This document shows, one piece after another, positions 7,292 through 14,088 of a stretch of DNA of 18,431 bases; within the stretch, counting starts at the first letter, position 1; every line of letters begins with the position of its first letter. Under the pieces are notes generated by a model. That model did no database searches and was not told the origin of the DNA. It worked only from the letters and a program-made list of their open reading frames with translations. This DNA is from JBAZBO01 sp041671425. Lineage in GTDB: Bacteria; Patescibacteriota; WWE3; UBA101185; UBA10185. The position numbers and the translations under genes were made by a program. The DNA lies in the NCBI GenBank assembly GCA_041671425.1, contig JBAZBO010000009.1, forward strand, positions 1-18,431, given 5' to 3'.

Positions 7292-7297
7292 TATAAT
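7292..7297 (+). promoter_or_regulatory. TATAAT box for the ftsEX unit
   Basis: A perfect TATAAT lies 10 nt upstream of the ATG at 7308, after the murJ stop. No Shine-Dalgarno lies between. The -35 region (around TACAAT) is weak. A start site about 7 nt after the box would give a leader of only a few bases. Confidence 0.5.
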
Positions 7298-7307
7298 CTC
7301 TCCGTCT

Positions 7308-7697
7308 ATGTTAATGACCCCTGCCAAAAAACGTATTCTGGTGGCGTTTTCTTCTTTGCTCTTGGTCTTGGGGCTGGTCCTTTTTGTTTCCGACCGTTTT
7401 TTCACTGACTATTCTACAAACGACAACCCCCCAATAGCTAATGATGTTGTGCCCGAAGTCTATTATGAGGGTGTTATAACTTATATCAGCTCCAGCCTGT
7501 ATCCTGATGACAAGATAGGTTATTCTCTTACCGATGCATCGGGAAAGCAGATAATCCTTTTGAAGGCCAGAGACGAAATGTTGGTAGTGTCAGAGGGTTT
7601 GACGGCAAGGGTTTATGGTAAGGTTTCCAATACAAAAGATGGAAAGAGCAAAGTTTTGCTGGTGGAAAGGGTTGTAATAAACAATGGCTCAAATTGA
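7308..7697 (+). CDS. Membrane-anchored protein with small beta-rich outer domain, ftsEX-linked
   Basis: Not recognised. The 129-aa product has an N-terminal membrane helix (about 8-28), a short linker, and a domain of about 75 residues (51-125) made of predicted beta-strands (YEGVITYISSS, KQIILLKA, LTARVYGKVS, SKVLLVERVVI). Strand pattern and size resemble an OB-fold, but this is only pattern-based. I chose ATG 7308, with ATG 7314 as alternative, because a TATAAT box sits 10 nt upstream; the longer frame from 7257 would overlap murJ and the promoter. Its end overlaps the ftsE start by 14 nt. Placement at the head of the ftsE-ftsX-hydrolase unit suggests a role in division-linked wall remodelling. 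Confidence 0.72.
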   Translation: MLMTPAKKRILVAFSSLLLVLGLVLFVSDRFFTDYSTNDNPPIANDVVPEVYYEGVITYISSSLYPDDKIGYSLTDASGKQIILLKARDEMLVVSEGLTARVYGKVSNTKDGKSKVLLVERVVINNGSN

Positions 7698-8379
7698 GTT
7701 TAAGAATGTGACAAAGGAATATGAGGATTTTATTGCTCTAAAAGAGGTGACAATTTTTATTGAGAAGGGTGAGTTTGTTTTTATAGTAGGACCTTCTGGA
7801 GCCGGAAAATCGACCTTGATAAAGATGCTGATCAGAGATGAGCAGCCTACGTCTGGTGAGGTTGTCTTTGAAGATAAGAATGTTTTAGATATTCCAAGGG
7901 AGGATCTTTGTAATCTAAGGAGGAGAATAGGTGTGGTATTCCAGGATTTCAAACTGCTGGATTCTAAGACGGTCTTTGAAAATGTTGCAGTCGCGACGGA
8001 GGTTGTGGACTGCCCTAAGGAAGAAATTGATGCTGTTGTTCCGAACGTTTTGAATATGGTGGGTCTTTTGGACAAAAGAGACAAGTATCCCGTACAGCTA
8101 TCCGGTGGGGAAAAGCAAAGGCTCTCTATTGCCCGAGCCCTAGCCCATGAGCCTGATGTTCTGATTGCTGATGAACCCACGGGTATGATAGATCCGGTAG
8201 CCTCAGATGAGGTTATGATTGTACTAGAAAGGATCAATGAGATGGGTACCACGGTAGTTATGGCCACACATGATGAGGTAGTAGTGAACAAGATGAAGAA
8301 AAGAGTTATCAGGATGAAGAATGGTTCCATAGTATCTGATAAAAAGAAGGGAAAATACGATGAGCAATCTGATGAATAG
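7684..8379 (+). CDS. ftsE: Cell division ATP-binding protein FtsE
   Basis: FtsE is the ATPase of the FtsEX complex, which activates peptidoglycan hydrolases during division. All ABC motifs are present: Walker A GPSGAGKST (36-44), Q-loop Gln87 in VFQDFKLL, signature LSGGEKQR (139-146), Walker B VLIADEP (159-165) and switch His196. The segment after Walker B reads TGMIDP where FtsE proteins usually have TGNLDP. Length (231 aa) is normal. The start overlaps the preceding gene by 14 nt and the end overlaps ftsX by 20 nt, so the unit is tightly coupled. VFQDFKLL and direct linkage to ftsX separate it from other ABC ATPases. Confidence 0.96.
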   Translation: MAQIEFKNVTKEYEDFIALKEVTIFIEKGEFVFIVGPSGAGKSTLIKMLIRDEQPTSGEVVFEDKNVLDIPREDLCNLRRRIGVVFQDFKLLDSKTVFENVAVATEVVDCPKEEIDAVVPNVLNMVGLLDKRDKYPVQLSGGEKQRLSIARALAHEPDVLIADEPTGMIDPVASDEVMIVLERINEMGTTVVMATHDEVVVNKMKKRVIRMKNGSIVSDKKKGKYDEQSDE

Positions 8380-9244
8380 CATGTTGGCCAATCTTAAGAG
8401 GGAGAGGCTTCTGGTGATAACCAATATTGTTGTTATGAGCATAAGTTTTCTGGTCTTAGGTATTTTTACCAGTGTCATATTTTTGTCCCAGTCAATGCTG
8501 AAATACCTGGAGAATCAAGCTCAGCTAATGGTTTTCTTTAAGGACGAGTTTGTAGAAGAAAAGATACTGAAATATAAGACTGAGTTGGAAAAGGACGAAC
8601 GAGTCTTAAGTATCAGTTATGTTTCGAAAGAAGATGCCTTCAATATATTTACCGAGGCCAATAAAGATGAGCCGATCTTGCTCGAATCCCTTTCTTCCGA
8701 CATTTTACCGGCAAGCTTGGAGATCAGGACCAAAGATGTAAGAGATCTTGCTCCAATGGCAGAGTCTATAAGTAAGGCGGAGGGGGTTGAGGAAGTGAAG
8801 TTCTTTGAAGATGTGATAGACAGGTTTAGAAGTATAAGCTTAGTGGTTCATATAGTGGGTTTCGTCTTGGTAGGTCTTTTGCTTCTGGTCTCTTATTCTA
8901 TAGTGCTGGCTACTCTCAGAATGACTATATCTGCGAAGGGCAAGGAACTGGAGATACAAAGATTGGTAGGAGCCTCTGATGCATTCATAAAAAGGCCACT
9001 CCTGGTGCAAGGTATATTCTTTGGTATTGCCTCGGCACTTGTTTCTTCGATAGTGCTTATTACCGTAAGCTTTATTCTTTCCTCCTCGGGTCTTTACTCA
9101 AACCTAAATGTACCATTCATACCTGGGGCCAAAACCTCGCTTGGAGTGTTTTCGCTTTTTGACTCCCTTCTGATCCTGATCTCTGGGGGTGTGTTGGGAT
9201 ATTTTGGTAGTCTGTCGGCCGTCAAGAGATATTTGAAAATCTAG
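8360..9244 (+). CDS. ftsX: Cell division protein FtsX
   Basis: FtsX is the membrane part of FtsEX and passes the ATPase signal to a wall hydrolase outside the cell. The 294-aa product has the family layout: membrane helix 1 (about 18-43), outer domain (44-158) containing the FtsX-typical LPASLEIR (116-123), then helices 2 (160-186), 3 (214-242) and 4 (264-286). The cytoplasmic loop with KGKELEIQRLVGAS is also characteristic. The ATG at 8360 overlaps the end of ftsE by 20 nt; Met5 and Met8 are alternatives. The coiled-coil M23 peptidase that starts 7 nt after its stop is the likely partner, as with EnvC or PcsB elsewhere. Confidence 0.96.
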   Translation: MSNLMNSMLANLKRERLLVITNIVVMSISFLVLGIFTSVIFLSQSMLKYLENQAQLMVFFKDEFVEEKILKYKTELEKDERVLSISYVSKEDAFNIFTEANKDEPILLESLSSDILPASLEIRTKDVRDLAPMAESISKAEGVEEVKFFEDVIDRFRSISLVVHIVGFVLVGLLLLVSYSIVLATLRMTISAKGKELEIQRLVGASDAFIKRPLLVQGIFFGIASALVSSIVLITVSFILSSSGLYSNLNVPFIPGAKTSLGVFSLFDSLLILISGGVLGYFGSLSAVKRYLKI

Positions 9245-9251
9245 TGGCCTC

Positions 9252-10514
9252 ATGAAATATAAACTACTCCTCTTAACACTGGCATCGGTTTTTTTGTTCC
9301 TCACAGGGACTTTGGTGGTTTTTGCCCAAGATACCACGCCGGCAGACAATTCTGAGGAGGTCCAGGACCTGGAGAAAAAGATTGAGGAATATGAAGAAAA
9401 ACTTGAGGGTATAAAATCTGAGAAGGCGTCACTACAAAAAGAAATATCCTTTGCTACCACTCAAATAAGCCTTACTGAGGCTAGGATCGCTGGTGCCATT
9501 GCGGAAATCGCCCAGAAGAATAGGGAGATCCAGGAACTGGCAGAGGATATCCAAGATCTGGGGCTTAGGATAGATAAGCTGCTCAAGTCTATCTCTTTTC
9601 AGCAGGATGTTCTCAGTGAAAGGAAAAGAGCCTATTACAAGATAGCCGAAAGTACCCCACCCGATGTGGAGCTTTTGTTCTTTCTGGTAAGTCCTTCCAC
9701 TCTTGCGGAGAAAATTCAAAAGTTCACCTATTCGGAAGTTATGCAAGATAGGGATAAGAAACTTCTATTGGAGATGGAAAAGACAAAGGAGGCTTACACC
9801 AAGCAAAAGGGTTTGTTCGAGGAGACAAAGTTGAAGGAAGAGCAGCTAAAACAGCAGGTGGAGGCAAGAAAGGTCTCCCTGGACAACTACAAGGTAGATT
9901 TGGTGGATCAGAAGGCTAGTAAAGACAAGTTGCTAAGAGACACTCAGAACAATGAGGCCAAGTATCAAGAGCTTTTGGATGATGCCAGACGAGAGTTCGA
10001 GCAGATAGTGGGAGCGGCAAGTGCGTTGAGGGATTACACTCCCCGAAAGGTAAAGGCTGGTGAGCAGATAGGTATTCAGGGAAATACCGGGCGCTCTTAT
10101 GGAGACCACTTGCATTTTGGTGTCTATAAGTATGGCTCCCTTGATGAGATTGTGGATTGGAACTGGTATTACGATAACTATGTTGATCCCGCGAAAAAAC
10201 TTAAATCCAAAACAGTTACTTGGGATACTGGGTGTGAATCCACTCAGACCAGGACTGTGGGAAGTGGGGATTGGAAGTGGCCTATGAGCAGTCCTACTAT
10301 ATCCCAGGGTTTTGGTCATACATGTTACTCTAATCTCTACTATGGAGGTAAAGCTCACCCGGCTTGGGATATGTGGGGTTCTTATGGCTCCCCGATTTAT
10401 GCTGTTGAGGATGGAGACGCCTATTTTTGCAGGAACTGCTTGGGTGATGGAGGCAACGGTGTCTTTATTTTCCACGATGATGGATATATGACCCTTTATT
10501 GGCACCTTAGGTAA
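9252..10514 (+). CDS. Secreted coiled-coil M23 (LytM) peptidase with permuted domain, FtsEX partner
   Basis: A probable peptidoglycan hydrolase or hydrolase activator controlled by FtsEX. A signal peptide or anchor lies at 1-25 (cut likely near VFAQ), followed by a long coiled coil (about 35-255), as in EnvC and PcsB. The C-terminal part carries all M23 residues but in swapped order: the usual last part comes first (VKAGEQIGIQGNTG, then HLH with His286 and His288), next a linker (about 313-340), then the usual first part (SQGFG, His369 and Asp373 in HPAWD, GSPIYAVEDG), ending with YWHLR (His418) at the stop. By analogy with LytM, zinc ligands would be His369, Asp373 and His288, with His286 and His418 catalytic. 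Cysteines 328, 358, 393 and 396 could form disulfides. Confidence 0.9.
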   Translation: MKYKLLLLTLASVFLFLTGTLVVFAQDTTPADNSEEVQDLEKKIEEYEEKLEGIKSEKASLQKEISFATTQISLTEARIAGAIAEIAQKNREIQELAEDIQDLGLRIDKLLKSISFQQDVLSERKRAYYKIAESTPPDVELLFFLVSPSTLAEKIQKFTYSEVMQDRDKKLLLEMEKTKEAYTKQKGLFEETKLKEEQLKQQVEARKVSLDNYKVDLVDQKASKDKLLRDTQNNEAKYQELLDDARREFEQIVGAASALRDYTPRKVKAGEQIGIQGNTGRSYGDHLHFGVYKYGSLDEIVDWNWYYDNYVDPAKKLKSKTVTWDTGCESTQTRTVGSGDWKWPMSSPTISQGFGHTCYSNLYYGGKAHPAWDMWGSYGSPIYAVEDGDAYFCRNCLGDGGNGVFIFHDDGYMTLYWHLR

Positions 10515-10575
10515 TACCCATTTTTACTGGATTATAGACGCCCTTTTGCCGCAAAAAGTTTGGTAGTTTGTCTTT

Positions 10576-11112
10576 GTGAATGCAGAAGGCAACCATTTTG
10601 ATATCAGTTTGGTATTTCCTGCTGTTGAAGCAAGCGAGGTATTTGAGGTCAGTCTTAAGTATTCTCTTCAAGGGTATAAGGAACAGGATTTCAAGATTAG
10701 AAACACCAATCCCCAGGTTTGTATAGTGGATGAGCTTGACCAATGCGTGCCCTCTTTTGCCACATGGAATCTGACTCCGTCTCTATCAAATGTTATCCGC
10801 GTCAAAGTTACAGGAAATTTTGTTGGGGCAATCCCTTTATCTTTTGAAGTCCAAAATATAAAAACAGGCGAGACTTATCTGACGTCAGAAAGGCTGCTTT
10901 GGAAGAAGGGTTACTACTCCAACTATATTAAACATCTGAATGAAAGAGTTATGGCGGAATCTGCAATGCTGGTAGAAAGTACAGAAAGTCATCCAGATGG
11001 ACTCTATTCAAAATACGACTTCTTTGTTTTAGCACCGCTTCTGTTTTGTGTTCCCTTGGTCTTGGGACTCTTAACTTACAAAATGATAAAATCTCGTAAT
11101 GAGTCTAATTAA
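10576..11112 (+). CDS. Type I-like membrane protein of unknown function, possibly lacking its signal peptide
   Basis: Not recognised. The 178-aa product has a beta-rich region (about 5-110) with one Cys pair (49 and 57), then a helix and a C-terminal membrane segment (about 147-170) followed by KMIKSRNESN. This is the layout of an exported domain with a C-terminal anchor, yet no signal peptide is encoded at the start. The first usable codon is GTG 10576; an in-frame TAG lies 9 nt before it at 10564, and no Shine-Dalgarno was seen. The same frame upstream of the TAG is open and reads on as NTHFYWIIDALLPQKVW. A 5'-decayed gene is possible. Its end overlaps the VanZ-like gene by 14 nt. Confidence 0.55.
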   Translation: MNAEGNHFDISLVFPAVEASEVFEVSLKYSLQGYKEQDFKIRNTNPQVCIVDELDQCVPSFATWNLTPSLSNVIRVKVTGNFVGAIPLSFEVQNIKTGETYLTSERLLWKKGYYSNYIKHLNERVMAESAMLVESTESHPDGLYSKYDFFVLAPLLFCVPLVLGLLTYKMIKSRNESN

Positions 11113-11452
11113 GAAATGGGGGCCTGTTGTCTTTATGATGGCGGTTATCTTTTGTTTTTCCTCCATGAAAGGAAACACTGTTGATGCCTTGGGTTTGGGG
11201 AAGGAAAGTTACCACATAAATGGTCACTTCTTTTTATTTCTTGCCTTAGGGCTTACCCTTTATCGGGCTGTAAGGTCCTACCCGATGAGTCTCGCTGTTG
11301 GTGTTCTATATGGTATAACAGATGAGGTGCACCAGGTCTTTGTGCCTGGCAGAACAGCAGGGCCATTCGATGTTTTTGTTGACAGTATGGGTGTGCTTAT
11401 TTCCTTGGGTTTGATATGGCTAATTACACGCTTGAAGACACAAAAAAACTAG
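11099..11452 (+). CDS. VanZ-like membrane protein
   Basis: VanZ-family proteins are small membrane proteins; the founding member gives low-level teicoplanin resistance, but most have no known role. This 117-aa product has about four membrane segments and the family signature YGITDEVHQVFVPGR (71-85) followed by FDVFVDSMG (90-98), with conserved Asp75, Glu76, His78, Gln79, Arg85, Asp91 and Asp95. A TAAAAT hexamer 6 nt before the ATG could act as a -10 box. It overlaps the previous gene by 14 nt and, unusually, tsaE by 37 nt. The signature makes the family call firm; antibiotic resistance should not be assumed. Confidence 0.88.
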   Translation: MSLIKKWGPVVFMMAVIFCFSSMKGNTVDALGLGKESYHINGHFFLFLALGLTLYRAVRSYPMSLAVGVLYGITDEVHQVFVPGRTAGPFDVFVDSMGVLISLGLIWLITRLKTQKN

Positions 11453-11859
11453 CTGAAAGGGTAGCTGAAAAGCTGATTCCCGGGGATGTGATTGCCCTAT
11501 CTGGAGATCTTGGATCTGGAAAAACCACCTTTGTGAAGTTTTTGGTTGAGGCTTTGGGATTTGATTCCAAGGTACAAAGCCCTACTTTTGTAATTTGCAG
11601 GAAATACGTTGGGGGTAAGGGTCCCATAAAAGTAATTAACCATATAGATTTGTACAGAATCCAAAACAAAGTTGAGTTGGAAGGCCTTGGTGTCTCGGAA
11701 CTTCTGACAGAGAGAGACGCGATAAGCGTGATTGAATGGCCTGACCTTATTGAGGATAAACTGCCGCAGGGTACTATGAAGATCACCTTTGAATATATTG
11801 ATGAGGAGAAAAGGAGGGTGAATGCACGAGATCTATATAGATTCGACAGAAAGATATGA
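11416..11859 (+). CDS. tsaE: tRNA t6A modification ATPase TsaE
   Basis: TsaE is the small ATPase that supports the TsaB-TsaD complex when it makes N6-threonylcarbamoyladenosine at position 37 of ANN-decoding tRNAs. The 147-aa product has Walker A GDLGSGKTT (30-38), the SPTF segment (54-57) and the HIDLYRI segment (76-82), followed by the VIEWPDLIEDKLP block typical of TsaE. Length is normal. The start ATG 11416 lies inside the VanZ-like gene, but the following ETK-like stretch (EDTKKLAERVAEKL) is the normal family beginning, so the overlap is real. It overlaps tsaB by 38 nt, which suggests coupled production of the two proteins. Confidence 0.95.
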   Translation: MANYTLEDTKKLAERVAEKLIPGDVIALSGDLGSGKTTFVKFLVEALGFDSKVQSPTFVICRKYVGGKGPIKVINHIDLYRIQNKVELEGLGVSELLTERDAISVIEWPDLIEDKLPQGTMKITFEYIDEEKRRVNARDLYRFDRKI

Positions 11860-12148
11860 GAAGCTGGTAAGACTTACCCGTGACGGAAGCACTGTTTCTG
11901 AAAGATTTGGGGATATAGACATTGTATCCGCAATAAAAGAAATTCTAGACGAAAACAGCCTTTCTGTTAATGACATAAAGAGATTTAACGCGAATCCAGG
12001 TCCAGGTTCTTTTACCGGTATAAAGCTTGGTATTACCATAGCTAATGTTCTAAATTGGTCTTTGGGTATATCAGGGTTGAAAAACCTCCAGACCCCTGAG
12101 TATGGCAGGGAACCCAACATTTCTAAAAGACGCGATTCTGAGGTATAA
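11822..12148 (+). CDS. tsaB: Minimal TsaB, N-terminal lobe only
   Basis: TsaB is the non-catalytic partner of TsaD in t6A synthesis. This 108-aa protein keeps the TsaB hallmark PGPGSFTG (59-66) followed by IKLGITIANVLNW, and a first strand (IYIDST) in place of the usual AIDTS. Most TsaB proteins have about 200-230 residues; here the second lobe is absent and the gene ends normally in TAA, with the next promoter overlapping the stop. GGAGG sits 4 nt before the ATG. It overlaps tsaE by 38 nt. The retained lobe contains the helices known to contact TsaD, so a working minimal partner is plausible. No tsaD gene lies in the window. Confidence 0.82.
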   Translation: MHEIYIDSTERYEKLVRLTRDGSTVSERFGDIDIVSAIKEILDENSLSVNDIKRFNANPGPGSFTGIKLGITIANVLNWSLGISGLKNLQTPEYGREPNISKRRDSEV

Positions 12149-12149
12149 T
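12144..12149 (+). promoter_or_regulatory. TATAAT box of the epimerase operon
   Basis: A perfect TATAAT overlaps the tsaB stop codon and ends 7 nt before the epimerase ATG at 12157. Transcription starting about 7 nt after the box would begin on the start codon itself. There is no Shine-Dalgarno. The -35 region (TTCTAA at 17 bp) is weak. Confidence 0.55.
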
Positions 12150-12156
12150 TACCCGC

Positions 12157-13101
12157 ATGAAGATTGTAGTTACAGGTGCCGCAGGCTTTATTGGTTCCCA
12201 TCTATCTGAACGTCTGTCCGACATGGGTCATGAGGTGGTAGGCATAGATGCTTTTACCCCCTATTACGACAGAGCTTTAAAAGAGCTTAACGCACAAGAC
12301 ATAAGAAATAAGAACGTCAAACTGCTTGAGCTGGATCTATCCGAGGCTGCCCTTTCTGATGCAGTCTCTGATGCAGACTTCGTTTTTCACCTGGCTGCAC
12401 AACCCGGCATATCTGCAGACACCACATTTGATATATATCTTAAAAATAATTTCCTTTCTACATATAAACTTTTGGAGACGTTGAAGGATAACTCAAGATT
12501 GAAGTGCTTTTTCAATATCTCAACCTCATCTGTATACGGAGAGAATGCAACCGGTTCAGAGAGAAGACCCCCGACTCCGACTTCCTACTATGGTGTGACC
12601 AAATTGGCCGCGGAGCAATTGGTTCTTTCTTATCAAAGAGATAAGGGTTTTCCGGCCTGCTCCCTAAGGTTGTTCTCCGTCTATGGAGAGAGGGAAAGAC
12701 CAGAGAAACTTTATCCCAAACTTATAAGAAGCATAATAGAGGAAAAACCCTTCCCATTGTTCGTGGGTAGTGAAAAGCATCTGAGGAGCTATACATATGT
12801 TGGTGATATTTTGGATGGGTTGATCGCGGCTCTTGAGAACTATCCCAAATGCATAGGTCAAGCCTTCAACATTGGTTGTGATACTGCAATCACTACTGGT
12901 GAAGGAATAAGGTTGGTTGAGGATATGATCGGCAAGAAGGCTATCATAGAGCTCAAGCCAAAAAGGGCAGGTGATCAGCTCAAGACCCATGCTGATATAA
13001 CAAAGGCTAGAAGGATCCTTGGCTATGAACCCAAAGTATTGCCAGCTGAGGGTTTGGAAAAAGAGGTAAAATGGTTCAAGGAGAAATTCTATGCCCAATA
13101 A
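12157..13101 (+). CDS. NAD-dependent sugar-nucleotide epimerase/dehydratase
   Basis: An extended short-chain dehydrogenase acting on nucleotide sugars, probably a UDP-hexose or UDP-hexuronate 4-epimerase. The 314-aa product has the NAD-binding TGAAGFIG (6-13), Asp31 at the end of the second strand (NAD rather than NADP), HLAAQPG (78-84), the catalytic Ser/Thr segment STSSVYG (122-128), and Tyr145-x3-Lys149. RSYTYVGD and the AFNIGCD segment in the C-terminal half are typical of this group. It overlaps the glycosyltransferase gene by 11 nt and probably supplies its sugar or that of a surface glycan. The exact substrate cannot be set from these motifs. Confidence 0.92.
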   Translation: MKIVVTGAAGFIGSHLSERLSDMGHEVVGIDAFTPYYDRALKELNAQDIRNKNVKLLELDLSEAALSDAVSDADFVFHLAAQPGISADTTFDIYLKNNFLSTYKLLETLKDNSRLKCFFNISTSSVYGENATGSERRPPTPTSYYGVTKLAAEQLVLSYQRDKGFPACSLRLFSVYGERERPEKLYPKLIRSIIEEKPFPLFVGSEKHLRSYTYVGDILDGLIAALENYPKCIGQAFNIGCDTAITTGEGIRLVEDMIGKKAIIELKPKRAGDQLKTHADITKARRILGYEPKVLPAEGLEKEVKWFKEKFYAQ

Positions 13102-14053
13102 AAAACTGGTCTCTGTAGTTATTCCCTGTTACAACGAAGAAAAAAATATAAACCGCACTTTCGATGAGATTTTAAGAATTTCCAAAGAAACAAATTATGA
13201 TTTCGAAATAATAGCCGTGAATGACGGTAGCAAAGACGGTACCTGGGGTGTTATTAAGAAATATGCGGAAGAGCACGAGAACATAAAAGGGGTGGATTTG
13301 CTAGGAAATTTTGGACAGAGTTGTGCCTATATGGCTGGGTTTGATGCCTCGCATGGAGACTATATAGTTACTGTTTCTGCAGATTTGGAGATCCCTATAG
13401 ATAATGTCAAAAAAGTCCTTCACTACCTTGATGAGGAAGGTTATGACTTTGTGAATACGAATAGGGTAGGAAGATGGGGTGGAGAGCACGCAGCCAAAAG
13501 TGATATGGCCAACAAGATCATTACTAAGGTCTCAAAGGTACATATGAATGACAGAGGCTCGGGAGTGAAGGGATTTTGCAGGCCACTTATTGATAACCTT
13601 AGGCTTTATGGTGAGATGCATAGGTTCATCCCTGATTATGTTTCTGTATATGGAGCCAAGATGATCGAGTTTGAGGTGGAATTCAAGGATAGGGATTTTG
13701 GCACGTCCGCTTACAAGGGTAGTAAAAAGACCATCAAGGTGATACTTGATCTTGTGACTTTAGCTTTTATGCTCTATTTTGCCAAGAAGCCCTTTACCCT
13801 AATGCCTGGTAGACTTTTTGGAGCTACAGGTGCGGTTATCTCTGGTTTAGGTGGTTTAATAGGTTTCTATCTTTTTGTTATGAAAATCTTGGGTTATTCC
13901 ATAGGAGATAGGCCTTTGCTGACCTTGGCGGTACTTATGATCACTGTAGGTATTCAATCTATGATGATGGGTATGATAGGGGAGCTTTTGATGCGCACCT
14001 ACTTCGAGTCTTCTGGAAGAAAGACCTACGTGGTTCGACACACAGCCAACTAA
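13091..14053 (+). CDS. Family 2 glycosyltransferase with membrane tail (polyprenyl-phosphate type)
   Basis: Likely transfers a sugar from a nucleotide sugar to a polyprenyl phosphate, as in the DPM1/ArnC/GtrB group, feeding surface glycan assembly. The 320-aa product starts with the GT2 fold: VVIPCYNEEKNI (9-20), VNDGSKDGT (43-51), NFGQSCAYMAGFDASHGDY (73-91), then SADLEIP (96-102) where most relatives have DADLQDP. Two membrane helices follow near the C-terminus (about 241-266 and 275-300). AAGGAG at 13078-13083 gives a 7-nt spacing to the ATG. It overlaps the epimerase gene by 11 nt. The Ser in place of the first Asp of the metal-binding DxD is odd. Confidence 0.92.
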   Translation: MPNKKLVSVVIPCYNEEKNINRTFDEILRISKETNYDFEIIAVNDGSKDGTWGVIKKYAEEHENIKGVDLLGNFGQSCAYMAGFDASHGDYIVTVSADLEIPIDNVKKVLHYLDEEGYDFVNTNRVGRWGGEHAAKSDMANKIITKVSKVHMNDRGSGVKGFCRPLIDNLRLYGEMHRFIPDYVSVYGAKMIEFEVEFKDRDFGTSAYKGSKKTIKVILDLVTLAFMLYFAKKPFTLMPGRLFGATGAVISGLGGLIGFYLFVMKILGYSIGDRPLLTLAVLMITVGIQSMMMGMIGELLMRTYFESSGRKTYVVRHTAN

Positions 14054-14059
14054 AGGTAG

Positions 14060-14088
14060 CGGGGGTTTGATTTTTGGTCGCGCCCCCG
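14060..14088. terminator. GC-rich hairpin between convergent genes, related to the one at 14537
   Basis: CGGGGG (14060-14065) pairs with CCCCCG (14083-14088). It lies right after the stop of the minus-strand gene at 14089 and 6 nt after the glycosyltransferase stop. On either strand the T-tract is weak. Bases 14061-14088 match 14537-14564 at 23 of 28 positions, so this is the second copy of the element after the paralogous gene. Confidence 0.5.

Noticed and set aside
7257..7307. Earlier start (7257) for the ftsEX-linked membrane protein
   Set aside because: It would overlap the end of murJ and span the TATAAT box; ATG 7308 puts the membrane helix at the usual distance from the N-terminus.
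7689..8330. Long minus-strand open frame (213 aa) opposite ftsE
   Set aside because: It lies entirely antisense to a well-conserved ABC ATPase; its Ser/Thr-rich composition is that of a mirror frame and it has no start signals of its own.
9933..10505. Minus-strand open frame of 190 aa opposite the M23 peptidase gene
   Set aside because: Antisense to a clearly coding region, low-complexity composition, no recognisable motif.
10540..10560. Possible small hairpin CTTTTGC / GCAAAAAG after the M23 gene
   Set aside because: The loop would be only about one base and the stem is A/T-rich; not a credible terminator.
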